Source: CAIXLI01 sp964587125
GTDB taxonomy: Bacteria > Pseudomonadota > Alphaproteobacteria > UBA9219
Length of the DNA stretch: 64,000 nt
Direction: 5' to 3'
NCBI GenBank assembly: GCA_964587125.1
Contig: CAZPKC010000006.1
Span: 1 to 64,000 of the forward strand
Part shown: positions 1 through 7,468 of the stretch, one piece after another
Layout: every line of letters starts with the position of its first letter
Numbering within the stretch: position 1 is the first letter of the stretch
Position numbers and translations under genes: made by a program
The notes under the pieces: generated by a model
Seen by the model: the letters and a program-made list of their open reading frames with translations, nothing else
What the model was told of the DNA's origin: nothing
The model's database searches: none

Positions 1-88
1 CTGAAGGCGATCATCTTCCAAATTTCAAAATCCTCTTATATCCTTTACGCGCGCTCACGCCTCATCTCGCACGATTTCGTCAAAATCT

Positions 89-1261
89 TTAAAGTGGCTT
101 GAATAAAGACGATTCTTGCACTGCGGCGCCGGGGTGAATTTTCGTATACTCGGCGTCGCTTTGCAGAAAAAGGCTGCCTACGCGCTGGCATATAGCTTTT
201 CTTTCGCTGTAGCCATTAACTTGGCGCAGCATTCCCAAATAACTGTTTAGGCTGTTGGAAAGGTCTTGCAGAGATTCCGTGTCAACTGGCAATCCATTGC
301 GTTCCCAATTTTTTATTTTTTGCTTGCACTTTGAAAGGCTTGTTTTTCGCAAATAAACTCGGCCTGGCTTGATAATGAATCCGGTAAAATCGATACCCTT
401 ATCGACAAAATTCAGTTGTTTTTTGTTGGGGTGCAGATGGATCGTGAGGTTTGTTTGCAAAAAGTCATCTATCTTCTCGTACCACGCATTAAGAACGCTT
501 GGGTCTTCATGCAAAAGCACCATGTCATCGACGTATCGGCCATAATACTTGGCTTTCAATTGATGCTTCACATACTGATCGAGATAATCCATATAGAGAT
601 TGGCAAAAAACTGGCTTGTCAGATTTCCAATCGGAAGCCCTTTGCCGGAAGGCGCATTTAGCAGACTTTTATGGCGCGGCACCTTACCAAAGAGATGCGG
701 CGGCGAGCGCATCGAAAAATTCGCGCGCGGATCATGCAGGATGACCTGCCGTATCAATTTACGTATCCATTCTTCCGGAACGTGGCGCTCGGCTAGCGCG
801 ATCAGAATATTCCGATCAATCGAATTGAAGAAATTCGCTACATCTGCCTTTAGAAAATATGCAGGCCGCGTCCAGTTGCGCGTTATTGAACGCGCAAATC
901 CTGATATTCGACGAAGGCCATCGTGTGTGCCTCTGCCGGGAATGCAGGCGTAATTGTCGCGGATAAAGCGACGATAGTAGCGGTCACAAATCGCGTTATA
1001 GATAACGTGATGCACGATACGATCACGAAAATCCGCAGCCCATACCTCCCGAATTTTAGGATGAGTCACCACGAAGGCAACACTTCGACCTATCTTATAG
1101 GTTCCGTCACACAGCTGCTTATGCAGCTCGACTAAGTTCTTCTCCAAATCAATTTCAAAACGCAATTGGTTGATAGAGTTGCGCTTCGCTTTCCGGCAAT
1201 CGAAGTAAGCATCAAACACAGCCTCAATGGTGGGGCCTTCAATATCAGCGTTAATAGCCAT
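89..1261 (-). CDS. DGR reverse transcriptase
   Basis: This is a reverse transcriptase of the diversity-generating retroelement type. It copies the template repeat RNA and misincorporates at adenines. Counting from the ATG at 1261 (390 aa), the palm motifs are KADVANFFNSID (138-149), the DGR-typical GLPIGNLTSQ (208-217) and the catalytic YVDD (243-246). The SQ in the second motif separates DGR enzymes from group II intron and retron enzymes. A TTG 30 bp upstream (1291) is in frame, but the ATG has GAGG five bases before it, so I prefer the ATG. The gene lies 61 bp downstream of the template repeat and is last in the order target-avd-TR-RT. Assignment is firm because the TR and two VRs are present. 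Confidence 0.95.
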   Translation of the reverse strand: MAINADIEGPTIEAVFDAYFDCRKAKRNSINQLRFEIDLEKNLVELHKQLCDGTYKIGRSVAFVVTHPKIREVWAADFRDRIVHHVIYNAICDRYYRRFIRDNYACIPGRGTHDGLRRISGFARSITRNWTRPAYFLKADVANFFNSIDRNILIALAERHVPEEWIRKLIRQVILHDPRANFSMRSPPHLFGKVPRHKSLLNAPSGKGLPIGNLTSQFFANLYMDYLDQYVKHQLKAKYYGRYVDDMVLLHEDPSVLNAWYEKIDDFLQTNLTIHLHPNKKQLNFVDKGIDFTGFIIKPGRVYLRKTSLSKCKQKIKNWERNGLPVDTESLQDLSNSLNSYLGMLRQVNGYSERKAICQRVGSLFLQSDAEYTKIHPGAAVQESSLFKPL

Positions 1262-1322
1262 CGCATCCTCGTCTTTGCCAACGAAGAACAAAAAGGATCG
1301 GAAAGGGGGTTATCAGCTCCCA

Positions 1323-1444
1323 CCACTCGGCACGGGCGGCAACTCAACCGATTGTTATCCTTATTGTTCCAATCGTCGTCGCCATCCGAGAAGCGGACGT
1401 TCCACACGTTTGTTGAATTGTCACGATGCTCCGTGCAGGACCAG
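1323..1444 (-). repeat. DGR template repeat (TR)
   Basis: This 122-bp repeat lies between avd and the reverse transcriptase. It matches two same-length copies at 2216-2337 and 6630-6751 without gaps. On the minus strand it is rich in AAC and GAC codons; in the target frame it reads WSCTEHRDNSTNVWN and onward. It differs from VR1 at 16 positions and from VR2 at 14, and in every case the template base is A on the minus strand. Its 3' part, GC-rich and identical in all three copies (1323-1350), is the likely initiation-of-homology segment. An open frame runs through it (1132-1659), but I treat the TR as non-coding template. Confidence 0.97.
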
Positions 1445-1503
1445 CCGCTACCGTATCGATGGCGATCTTTTAGTACGGGCAAACGAAATTCATTTGCCTG
1501 ACC

Positions 1504-1523
1504 CCGCAGTTTTTCAACTGCGG
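1504..1523 (-). ncRNA. GAAA-loop hairpin upstream of TR
   Basis: An 8-bp perfect stem (arms CCGCAGTT and AACTGCGG) closes a GAAA tetraloop on the minus strand. It sits 59 bases upstream of the TR 5' end and downstream of the avd stop, so it would lie in the TR-containing transcript. In studied DGRs the RNA flanking the TR is structured and needed for priming. That this hairpin does the same job is inference. Confidence 0.45.
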
Positions 1524-1597
1524 CTTTGGTGTTTATCTTTATCTGATAAATACCGCCGCCATCCGAGCTGAATATGTTCGCCAAGCCAGGTCGTAAC

Positions 1598-1960
1598 CTA
1601 AGCCTGTTCTGCCTTCCCCCTTTCCGAACTCTTGAGCCACCCCTGTGCTTGCCGCCCAAGGATGTCTGTCATTTGAGATAATGCCGCATAATGACTGCGC
1701 GGCAATACCCGAATATCGTGGCTTAATCTCATCAATAGCTGTACAGCCTGAATCCGTTCCAATATCGATTCGATATGCCCCTTTTTGCTTATAGAACTAT
1801 TTGCGCGATAAATCATCACGACAAGCTCGATAAGTTCGTCTTTTATTTTCTGGCCGAGGGTAAATTTGTACTCGCGGGGAAAATCTTTCGTCGCTATCAT
1901 CGTGCGCAGGAGAATATCGTAGGTCTGCTTGTATATTGGTAAATGTTGATATTGAGCCAT
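1598..1960 (-). CDS. avd: DGR accessory variability protein Avd
   Basis: A 120-aa, mostly helical, basic protein with alternating hydrophobic and charged helices (IKDELIELVVMIYRANSS, IQAVQLLMRLSHDIRVL). This fits the four-helix-bundle Avd / S23-like family. Avd forms a pentameric barrel that binds the DGR reverse transcriptase and the template RNA and is needed for mutagenic retrohoming. The ATG at 1960 has GGAG about eight bases upstream. The position between a target gene and the TR is the usual one for avd. No catalytic residues are expected. The call rests on size, helical character and context. Confidence 0.85.
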   Translation of the reverse strand: MAQYQHLPIYKQTYDILLRTMIATKDFPREYKFTLGQKIKDELIELVVMIYRANSSISKKGHIESILERIQAVQLLMRLSHDIRVLPRSHYAALSQMTDILGRQAQGWLKSSERGKAEQA

Positions 1961-2165
1961 GTTTCAGCTCCAATACTTTTAAAAAATAACGATCAAAATA
2001 TCTCTCTTTATTGATTTCTATGATCTTCCTGATTCGGCAAAGATTCCGTTAATTTTTCCTATCGGTTGTGTGTGCCCGATCCATAAAGGCAAGACTTGGA
2101 CATTTGGACTTTGCGGACGCAAAAGCCGCCATCTTTTCCCAGCTATAAAAAGCCGAAAAAAGGCA

Positions 2166-2182
2166 ACCCCGCTTCGCGGGGT
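2166..2182 (-). terminator. Hairpin downstream of VR1 / terminator
   Basis: A 7-bp stem (ACCCCGC / GCGGGGT) with a three-base loop lies 33 bp beyond the VR1 end and 19 bp past the target stop. On the minus strand a run of six T follows six bases later, so it can act as a terminator. The same stem occurs at the same distance from VR2, but without the T-run. Known DGRs carry a hairpin just downstream of the VR that raises retrohoming efficiency. Confidence 0.75.
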
Positions 2183-2201
2183 ATTTTAAATGATTGAATG
2201 A

Positions 2202-3023
2202 TTAAAGGGCTAACTCCACTCGGCACGGGCGGCAACTCAACCGACCGTAACCCTTAAGGCTCCAACCGTCGTCGCCATCCGAGAAGCGGACGAGCCACAC
2301 GTAGGTAGAAGGGACACGATGCTCCGTGCAGGACCAGTAGTAATGAGGGTAATTGGATGAACCGCCCCGTTCAGTTGTAAACGTTTTCTTAAAGTCGCCC
2401 TCATTCTGAAGAGCATAGAGATTGTTCTTCTCCTGAACAATCTTCCCGTCCCTATCTTTTCCGTCAACCCACTCTCTAAACGGAATGATCCACTTGCCGA
2501 AGGCGCTCCCGTCTTTGATCGCCGCTATAAATCCCTCTTCGTAATGTTCTGGATCGAGCTTCAGCCCGTCATGACCAAACAGTCCTTTGATGTTGCCAAC
2601 TTCCTCAGCGGCTTTTTTAAAAGTCTGACATTGCTCGCTACCACTAAAAACATAATCTTTTGGCAGACCAAAAACGTTTAGTTTCACACCCAAGCTTTTG
2701 CCGTTCCGGTCTTTGGGTTCGACTGTGCAGATAAAAATTCCTCTGTCCCCGGCCTTGTATCCAGGCCGTAGGTTCTTTTTCGCGTCCTCCTCGGCCTTCT
2801 TCTGCGCAGCCTCTTTTATACGTTCTTCCCGAACTATAACGGCAGAAACAGGAAAGGCCTCCTCAACCGGTATCTTCACAACCGACGCATCGGGCACAGG
2901 AGCGCGGCCCTTTAAAGAAGCCACGGCAGCACGCAACTCCTTCGGCATCACGGCATATTCCACCGACTCCGGCTCAGGCACGGGCGGCGGTGCGACGCTC
3001 TGTTTTCTCGAAAAGAATCCCAT
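2202..3023 (-). CDS. DGR target protein 1 with Lcl/DUF1566-like variable domain
   Basis: A 273-aa protein. Residues 1-70 are proline-rich and disordered-looking (MGFFSRKQSVAPP), followed by a charged helix (about 68-85). The rest resembles the DUF1566/Lcl C-type-lectin-like fold: GKWIIPFREWV, then YYWSCTEHR, VRFSDGD and RLSCRPCRV at the end. The last 41 residues before ELAL are the variable repeat. There is no signal peptide, lipobox or membrane segment, so it is probably cytoplasmic. It starts 13 bp after the AAA+ ATPase stop, which implies co-transcription. A paralogue lies at 6616-7431. The ligand is unknown; variable residues would line the binding face. Confidence 0.92.
   Translation of the reverse strand: MGFFSRKQSVAPPPVPEPESVEYAVMPKELRAAVASLKGRAPVPDASVVKIPVEEAFPVSAVIVREERIKEAAQKKAEEDAKKNLRPGYKAGDRGIFICTVEPKDRNGKSLGVKLNVFGLPKDYVFSGSEQCQTFKKAAEEVGNIKGLFGHDGLKLDPEHYEEGFIAAIKDGSAFGKWIIPFREWVDGKDRDGKIVQEKNNLYALQNEGDFKKTFTTERGGSSNYPHYYWSCTEHRVPSTYVWLVRFSDGDDGWSLKGYGRLSCRPCRVELAL
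2216..2337 (-). repeat. DGR variable repeat 1 (VR1)
   Basis: A 122-bp gap-free copy of the TR covering codons 230-270 of the first target gene. All 16 differences from the TR fall at template adenines. In the protein they change ten residues, including DN to VP after the EHR triplet, and the asparagines in NNKDNN (now SLKGYG). The framework WSCTEHR, VRFSDGD and RLSCRPCR is unchanged, as expected for the scaffold of a C-type-lectin-like domain. Confidence 0.97.
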
Positions 3024-3036
3024 CAGCTTCTCTCTT

Positions 3037-5619
3037 TTAACCTAACTGGTTCACGATGTAGACCGGCGCTTCGGCAGGTAAGCCTCGCGTCGTCATCATT
3101 CTTGCCAACGGTTGTATTTCAGATTCATTGCCCGCGCGCAGCATAAAGGCGTAGGTCATCCACTGCTCAATGGGATGCGCTGATTTTTGAGAGGCGACCT
3201 CCAGGCTCGCACCAATGAAGGCTGCAACCTGTTTTTCGGCGTCGGGTTCGCCATATGCCACAACCGTATAGTCGTTGCCAAGCGCAGCTTTGGTGGGCGC
3301 ATCCACGGTATCTGTGACGATCAAAGTTTTCTTGCGCGCGTCATCCTTCATAATATGCACAGGAACAGAGGTATGCTCGTCTTCCCCTTGCATCATTAGC
3401 GTGGTGATGCCAATTCCGATGCTGTGTTTGCCTTCCGCAATTTGCACAACCGGCGTCGTTTCAGGTGACGGTTTAATCAGTTTTTCGGCAGAAATCGTGT
3501 CTCTCCAGATGCCCTGCATATTCATGTTTGCCACGGCGGGAATTTTCAGCGACTCCAGAAAATCGGAAGCCGAAACAAGTTCTGCCGGATCGGGTTTGTT
3601 TTTACCTCCGATGCCATCGACGGCGGACACTTCGTCGAAAATATGGTTCAGGTCTTTGCCCAGCAAGATGATGCGCCCCTTGCGCGGGGTCGCGCTCGCG
3701 TTCCTCGACGACAGAGATTTTAGCTCTTCACACGCCGCAATAGCCCGATCCATCGGCATAATATCGTTATCCGACATCTTCTTCATATCCGGATTGGCCT
3801 TTTTCAACCGCGCAACCAGTGCTTCGCGGAGAGCGAGGACGCTTTTTGTGCCGCCAATATCAGCTAACATGTCTTGATTAAGTAATTTGGCGACCGTTTT
3901 CTGTTCCTTTTGCGTGGAAAGCGTCAAGACGCCGCGCTCATGCGCTTCTTTCATAAGAGCTTCCCGCAGCTTGGGGCGGCCTTCCGTCATAGTGCCAATA
4001 CGCTGCAAGATGACCTCTTCCAGACGGGAACCAAACTCCGACGAAAGCACTTCCGGTTTTACGGCTGGGGCTGTCATCTTGCGACCAACAGCCGAGAAGT
4101 TCAGGCGCAGACGGGAACCATCGATCTTTTTCACTTCCGGCTTAACTTTCAACGCTTCGCTTACATCGTGAATGGCTTTACGAAAATCGAGTGCGCATTC
4201 GTCGCGATACAGCGCGCCGATTTCCGGCATGATGTTCTCGATATTGTCGTTATTCTGCGTTTTTTCAGGATCGTAGAGATCGGATTTTGGGTCGATGATC
4301 TTTGCCCAATACATATAGAAATCAGCCAGTTTTTCGACCGCCGCGTTCGTCTGTTGCCAGTTTTTGAGCATCGTTAATTGGTGGAGGGGCGCTTTCGCCT
4401 GCGCTTCTGCCGAAAGCCCCATCAAGCGAAGCTCAACAAGCATATCGCCGAATTCCTGCGGATCGTCCTTCGCCGAATCTGAAAAAATGGAGTACAGCGT
4501 GGACAAAGGCAGCCCTGTCATCACCTGCGAAATACGGTGCTTCCAGTCAAAGGAAAGGGGGTCTTCAATCTTGAACACGGGCAGGCGCGAATAAGCCGAT
4601 TTGGAAAGCATGTGCGTCGAAACGCCGTCGTCCTGATCGTTACCCGTCAAATAGACAAAGAATCCGACTTTCATTTCCGAACGACGCAGCGTGTAGGAAT
4701 AGGTTTCCTCGCGTCCGCCGACCTTCATGCTGTTGGTCAATGTCACCTCATCAATTTCACCGTTGAGATATTGCAGCAGCGTTTGCAAAGAGTCGTCGCT
4801 GCCTTCGACGGATTTTGTGTATTCGTCAAGAATGCCCGTTCTTCCTTCGTCATGAAGACGCTTGATGACGCCGGGGATTTTTTTGATGCCGATGCTGTTG
4901 ACGGTCTGGGTCGGGATATTTTCATATCTCGCGATTGTTTCGGCAAGCTTCATCGTGCGCTCGACCGCTTCCGCCATGCTTTCAAATTCGGGGACATCTT
5001 CCGTGCCGCCTTTTTTCTTCGGCTTCGCCGTCTTGTCCCAAGAGATATCGGTGATCTTGCCAGCATCGTCTTTTACCAATGCTCCGGCAAACTGGTCTTC
5101 GAATATCTTGACGCTCGCTTCCGATAGTTTGCCGGAACGGATGCGCTCCGTCAGCGCCGTTTTAAAATCTTCGCCGTAATCGATGACTTGTTCCCAAAGC
5201 AGGTCGCTCAGATAGCGTCCGCCGCAATCGACGATTTCCGCGCCACGGCTATCGCAAACGTCCGCAATTGTTTTTGCAAGTTCGCTTTTTCCGGTTCCTG
5301 GCTTGCCGAGGATCATCATGACGCGGCTGGTCGATTCGGGCGCGCGGCGCAAGATGGCTTCTTTTTGGACATGCAGAAGGGACGGAATAGCCATCCGGCG
5401 GTATAGCTGGCCAACGACATAATCGTGGGGACGGTTTGAATAAACGGCGAGCGGATGCGCGTCATCGGCAATAATGCCGATTTCCATTTGCAACTTGCCG
5501 TTAACATCGGGGGCAAAGCGGGTTGCGGGATAAGGCAGATCGGATGTGCCAACGGCCTTAAACAGGCCGCTTAAGTCCTCCAAGGACAACCCATTGATAT
5601 TATTCGTCAATAAATTCAT
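3037..5619 (-). CDS. MoxR/CobS-like AAA+ ATPase
   Basis: An 860-aa protein with one AAA+ module: Walker A GKPGTGKS (105-112), Walker B GILDEY (D265, E266), sensor-1-like LTGN (325-328) and an arginine at SRLP (346) that could be a finger. About 500 further residues follow that I cannot assign. MoxR-type ATPases act as remodelling chaperones with a vWA-domain partner; a vWA protein is encoded at 7469-10231, although the two genes are separated by a target gene and a toxin-antitoxin pair. AAGG lies ten bases before the ATG. The gene is followed directly by DGR target 1. The call as AAA+ is firm; the MoxR subfamily rests on the vWA neighbour and general layout. Confidence 0.85.
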   Translation of the reverse strand: MNLLTNNINGLSLEDLSGLFKAVGTSDLPYPATRFAPDVNGKLQMEIGIIADDAHPLAVYSNRPHDYVVGQLYRRMAIPSLLHVQKEAILRRAPESTSRVMMILGKPGTGKSELAKTIADVCDSRGAEIVDCGGRYLSDLLWEQVIDYGEDFKTALTERIRSGKLSEASVKIFEDQFAGALVKDDAGKITDISWDKTAKPKKKGGTEDVPEFESMAEAVERTMKLAETIARYENIPTQTVNSIGIKKIPGVIKRLHDEGRTGILDEYTKSVEGSDDSLQTLLQYLNGEIDEVTLTNSMKVGGREETYSYTLRRSEMKVGFFVYLTGNDQDDGVSTHMLSKSAYSRLPVFKIEDPLSFDWKHRISQVMTGLPLSTLYSIFSDSAKDDPQEFGDMLVELRLMGLSAEAQAKAPLHQLTMLKNWQQTNAAVEKLADFYMYWAKIIDPKSDLYDPEKTQNNDNIENIMPEIGALYRDECALDFRKAIHDVSEALKVKPEVKKIDGSRLRLNFSAVGRKMTAPAVKPEVLSSEFGSRLEEVILQRIGTMTEGRPKLREALMKEAHERGVLTLSTQKEQKTVAKLLNQDMLADIGGTKSVLALREALVARLKKANPDMKKMSDNDIMPMDRAIAACEELKSLSSRNASATPRKGRIILLGKDLNHIFDEVSAVDGIGGKNKPDPAELVSASDFLESLKIPAVANMNMQGIWRDTISAEKLIKPSPETTPVVQIAEGKHSIGIGITTLMMQGEDEHTSVPVHIMKDDARKKTLIVTDTVDAPTKAALGNDYTVVAYGEPDAEKQVAAFIGASLEVASQKSAHPIEQWMTYAFMLRAGNESEIQPLARMMTTRGLPAEAPVYIVNQLG

Positions 5620-5759
5620 AATCGCTTTACCTTAAAATATATCCATATGAATTATAATGCTAAATTCGCGCATTTTGCCTCGCTGTAATATACCCGAATT
5701 TCAGCGATATATCGATGACTTTAATTACTTTCAAAGTGTATTGTTTTATTAATTATTTT

Positions 5760-5776
5760 CCGGTAATATAACCGGT
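5760..5776 (+). promoter_or_regulatory. Candidate antitoxin operator
   Basis: CCGGT and ACCGG form a short inverted repeat separated by six A/T bases, just upstream of the antitoxin ribosome site. CCGGT also recurs as a direct repeat. Type II antitoxins usually repress their own promoter through such sites; use here is inference. Confidence 0.4.
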
Positions 5777-5791
5777 ATAAGGAGATTGCTC

Positions 5792-6118
5792 ATGCCACAA
5801 ACCAAAATCACAACGACACCAGCCAAGCGCATGGCGCTTTATCGCCGGAAAGCAAAACGCGCCGGACATGAGCGACTGGAAGTCAACCTTCCGGCGCGAG
5901 ATGCCGAGCTGATCCGTTATGCCGTTAATCGTATCCGCGAAGGCGGCGACGCGGCGGAACAGATGCGCTCCATGCTGGAACAAATAAAGCAGCCGCAAGC
6001 CGTGATCGCGCAATCGACGGAGGAACTCTATGAGCTTTTCCGCCGTTCGCCTTTTGTCGGGCTTGACGTTGCGTTCGAACGCGACAAATCCCTGCCCCCA
6101 GCCGTTGATCTTTTTTAA
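5792..6118 (+). CDS. Antitoxin of PIN-type toxin-antitoxin pair
   Basis: A 108-aa basic protein. Its N-terminal half (KRMALYRRKAKRAGHERLEVNL) has the look of a ribbon-helix-helix DNA-binding antitoxin, and the C-terminal half would wrap the toxin. The ATG at 5792 has AAGGAG eight bases upstream; a second in-frame ATG six bases earlier (5786) is less well placed. The toxin gene starts 17 bp after its stop. It lies on the plus strand, opposite to the surrounding DGR genes. The family call is from size, charge and pairing with the PIN gene. Confidence 0.75.
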   Translation: MPQTKITTTPAKRMALYRRKAKRAGHERLEVNLPARDAELIRYAVNRIREGGDAAEQMRSMLEQIKQPQAVIAQSTEELYELFRRSPFVGLDVAFERDKSLPPAVDLF

Positions 6119-6135
6119 CTCACCGCAATCGAAAA

Positions 6136-6564
6136 ATGCACGGCATCATTCTCGACACCAATGTGGTTAGCGCTTTGTTTCATGCGCAGGAAGACCCATA
6201 CGTCAAACGCTGGTTTCTGAAACAGGAACTTGAGAGTCTTTACCTGACCTCTATAAATATCGCCGAAATCCTATTTGGCATTCGTAAACTCGCGCAAGGC
6301 AAACGCCGCGAGATTTTGGAGCAATGGGTAAAGGACGCGATTTATCCGAATTTTGCACGGCGCTTGTTATCGTTTGACCAAATCGCCGCCGATACATGGG
6401 CGCACATGAATGCCGCCGATTACGCTGCGGGAAAGCCGAGGCCCCTGGTTGACGGTTACATCGGCGCGATTGCCAAAGCCCATGGATTCGCTCTTGCAAC
6501 GCGCAATGGGCGCGATTTTGAACGCCTCGGCATAGAAATTATCAATCCATTCGATCACAAATAG
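6136..6564 (+). CDS. PIN-domain ribonuclease toxin (VapC/FitB-like)
   Basis: A 142-aa PIN-domain protein. The acidic metal-binding residues are in place: LDTNVVS near the N-terminus, the glutamate in INIAEILFG, and DGYIGAIAKAHG followed by LATRNGRDFERLG in the C-terminal half. This pattern is closest to the FitB branch of VapC toxins, which cleave RNA. It is paired with the upstream antitoxin. It lies between the two halves of the DGR/AAA+/vWA island and converges on target gene 2, so it may stabilise the island. Confidence 0.9.
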   Translation: MHGIILDTNVVSALFHAQEDPYVKRWFLKQELESLYLTSINIAEILFGIRKLAQGKRREILEQWVKDAIYPNFARRLLSFDQIAADTWAHMNAADYAAGKPRPLVDGYIGAIAKAHGFALATRNGRDFERLGIEIINPFDHK

Positions 6565-6579
6565 CCTATTTTTTAGTCA

Positions 6580-6596
6580 ACCCCGCTACGCGGGGT
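6580..6596 (-). other. Conserved hairpin downstream of VR2
   Basis: The same 7-bp stem as at 2166-2182 (arms ACCCCGC / GCGGGGT), with one different loop base, 33 bp beyond VR2. No T-run follows it on the minus strand, so it is a poor terminator. This favours a role in DGR target recognition. Confidence 0.65.
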
Positions 6597-6615
6597 ATTT
6601 CAAATGATTGAATGA

Positions 6616-7431
6616 TTAAAGGGCTAACTCCACTCGGCACGGGCGGCAACTCAACCGACCGTAATCCTTATCGTCCCAACCGCCGTCGCCATCCGAGAAG
6701 CGGACGTACCACACGAGTGTAGAACCGTCACGACGCTCCGTGCAGGACCAGTAACGGTTGGGGATCATGGGAGAAGGAGCTTTATCTTCTGTTGTAAATG
6801 TTCCCTTGAAGTCACCAATATCCCGCAAGGCGTATAGATTGTTCTTTTCCAATCCGGCAACTGCCTTCCCGTCCCTATCCTTTCCATCAACCCACTCCCT
6901 GAGCGGGATAATCCATTTTCCGAATGCGCTTCCATCTTCGAGCGCCGCTATAAGGCCTTTTTCGTAATTTTCCGGGTCAAGCTTAAGCCCGTCACGCCTA
7001 TTGCCAATTTCTTTCGCAGTATCCACAAACGTCCGGCAGTTCTTACCGGAAGTGTCCGACGGATACAAATCCTCTGGCATGGAAAAAAGATTCAGCTTTA
7101 TGCTTTTGCCGCTCCGGTCTTTATGTTCAATCGTGGCGACAAATATGCCTTTGTCTCCCGCTTGGTATCCGGGGCGAAGGTTCTTCTTCGCTTCCTCCTC
7201 TGCCTTCTTCTGCGCAGCTTCTTTTAGGCGCTCTTCTTTGTTTATCGCCGCAGATATAGGAAACACTTCCGCCACCAACACCTTCTCCACCTCATCATCA
7301 GATACAGGCGCGTGCCCCTTAAAACTGGCCGCAGAAATTCTCAGCGCCTTCGGCATCACGGCGTATTCCACCGCCTCCGGCTCAGGCACGGATGGCGGTG
7401 CAACGCTCTGCTTTCTCGTAAATATGCCCAT
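6616..7431 (-). CDS. DGR target protein 2 with Lcl/DUF1566-like variable domain
   Basis: A 271-aa paralogue of target 1, similar over its full length: the same N-terminus (RKQSVAPP, EYAVMPK), helix (KEAAQKKAEEEAKKNLRPGY), GKWIIPLREWVDGKDRDGK block and C-terminal variable lectin-like domain ending in CRPCRVELAL. It has no signal peptide or membrane segment. AAAGGA lies about eight bases before the ATG. It follows the vWA gene after 37 bp, mirroring target 1 behind the AAA+ gene. The near-identical 3' flank of both targets, through the hairpin, points to a fairly recent duplication with the flank kept for DGR function. Confidence 0.92.
   Translation of the reverse strand: MGIFTRKQSVAPPSVPEPEAVEYAVMPKALRISAASFKGHAPVSDDEVEKVLVAEVFPISAAINKEERLKEAAQKKAEEEAKKNLRPGYQAGDKGIFVATIEHKDRSGKSIKLNLFSMPEDLYPSDTSGKNCRTFVDTAKEIGNRRDGLKLDPENYEKGLIAALEDGSAFGKWIIPLREWVDGKDRDGKAVAGLEKNNLYALRDIGDFKGTFTTEDKAPSPMIPNRYWSCTERRDGSTLVWYVRFSDGDGGWDDKDYGRLSCRPCRVELAL
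6630..6751 (-). repeat. DGR variable repeat 2 (VR2)
   Basis: A 122-bp gap-free copy of the TR at the 3' end of the second target gene. All 14 differences from the TR are at template adenines. Encoded changes include H to R (CTERR), N to G, L and Y, and NN to DD after the tryptophan. The set differs from VR1, so the two targets have been diversified independently. Confidence 0.97.
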
Positions 7432-7468
7432 AATACGGTTCCTTTATAATAATCGGTGCGTTTCTACT

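Noticed and set aside
1132..1659. 175-codon open frame running through the template repeat
   Set aside because: It overlaps the end of avd and the start of the reverse transcriptase, has no ribosome site, and its only recognisable part is the TR itself, which serves as template RNA.
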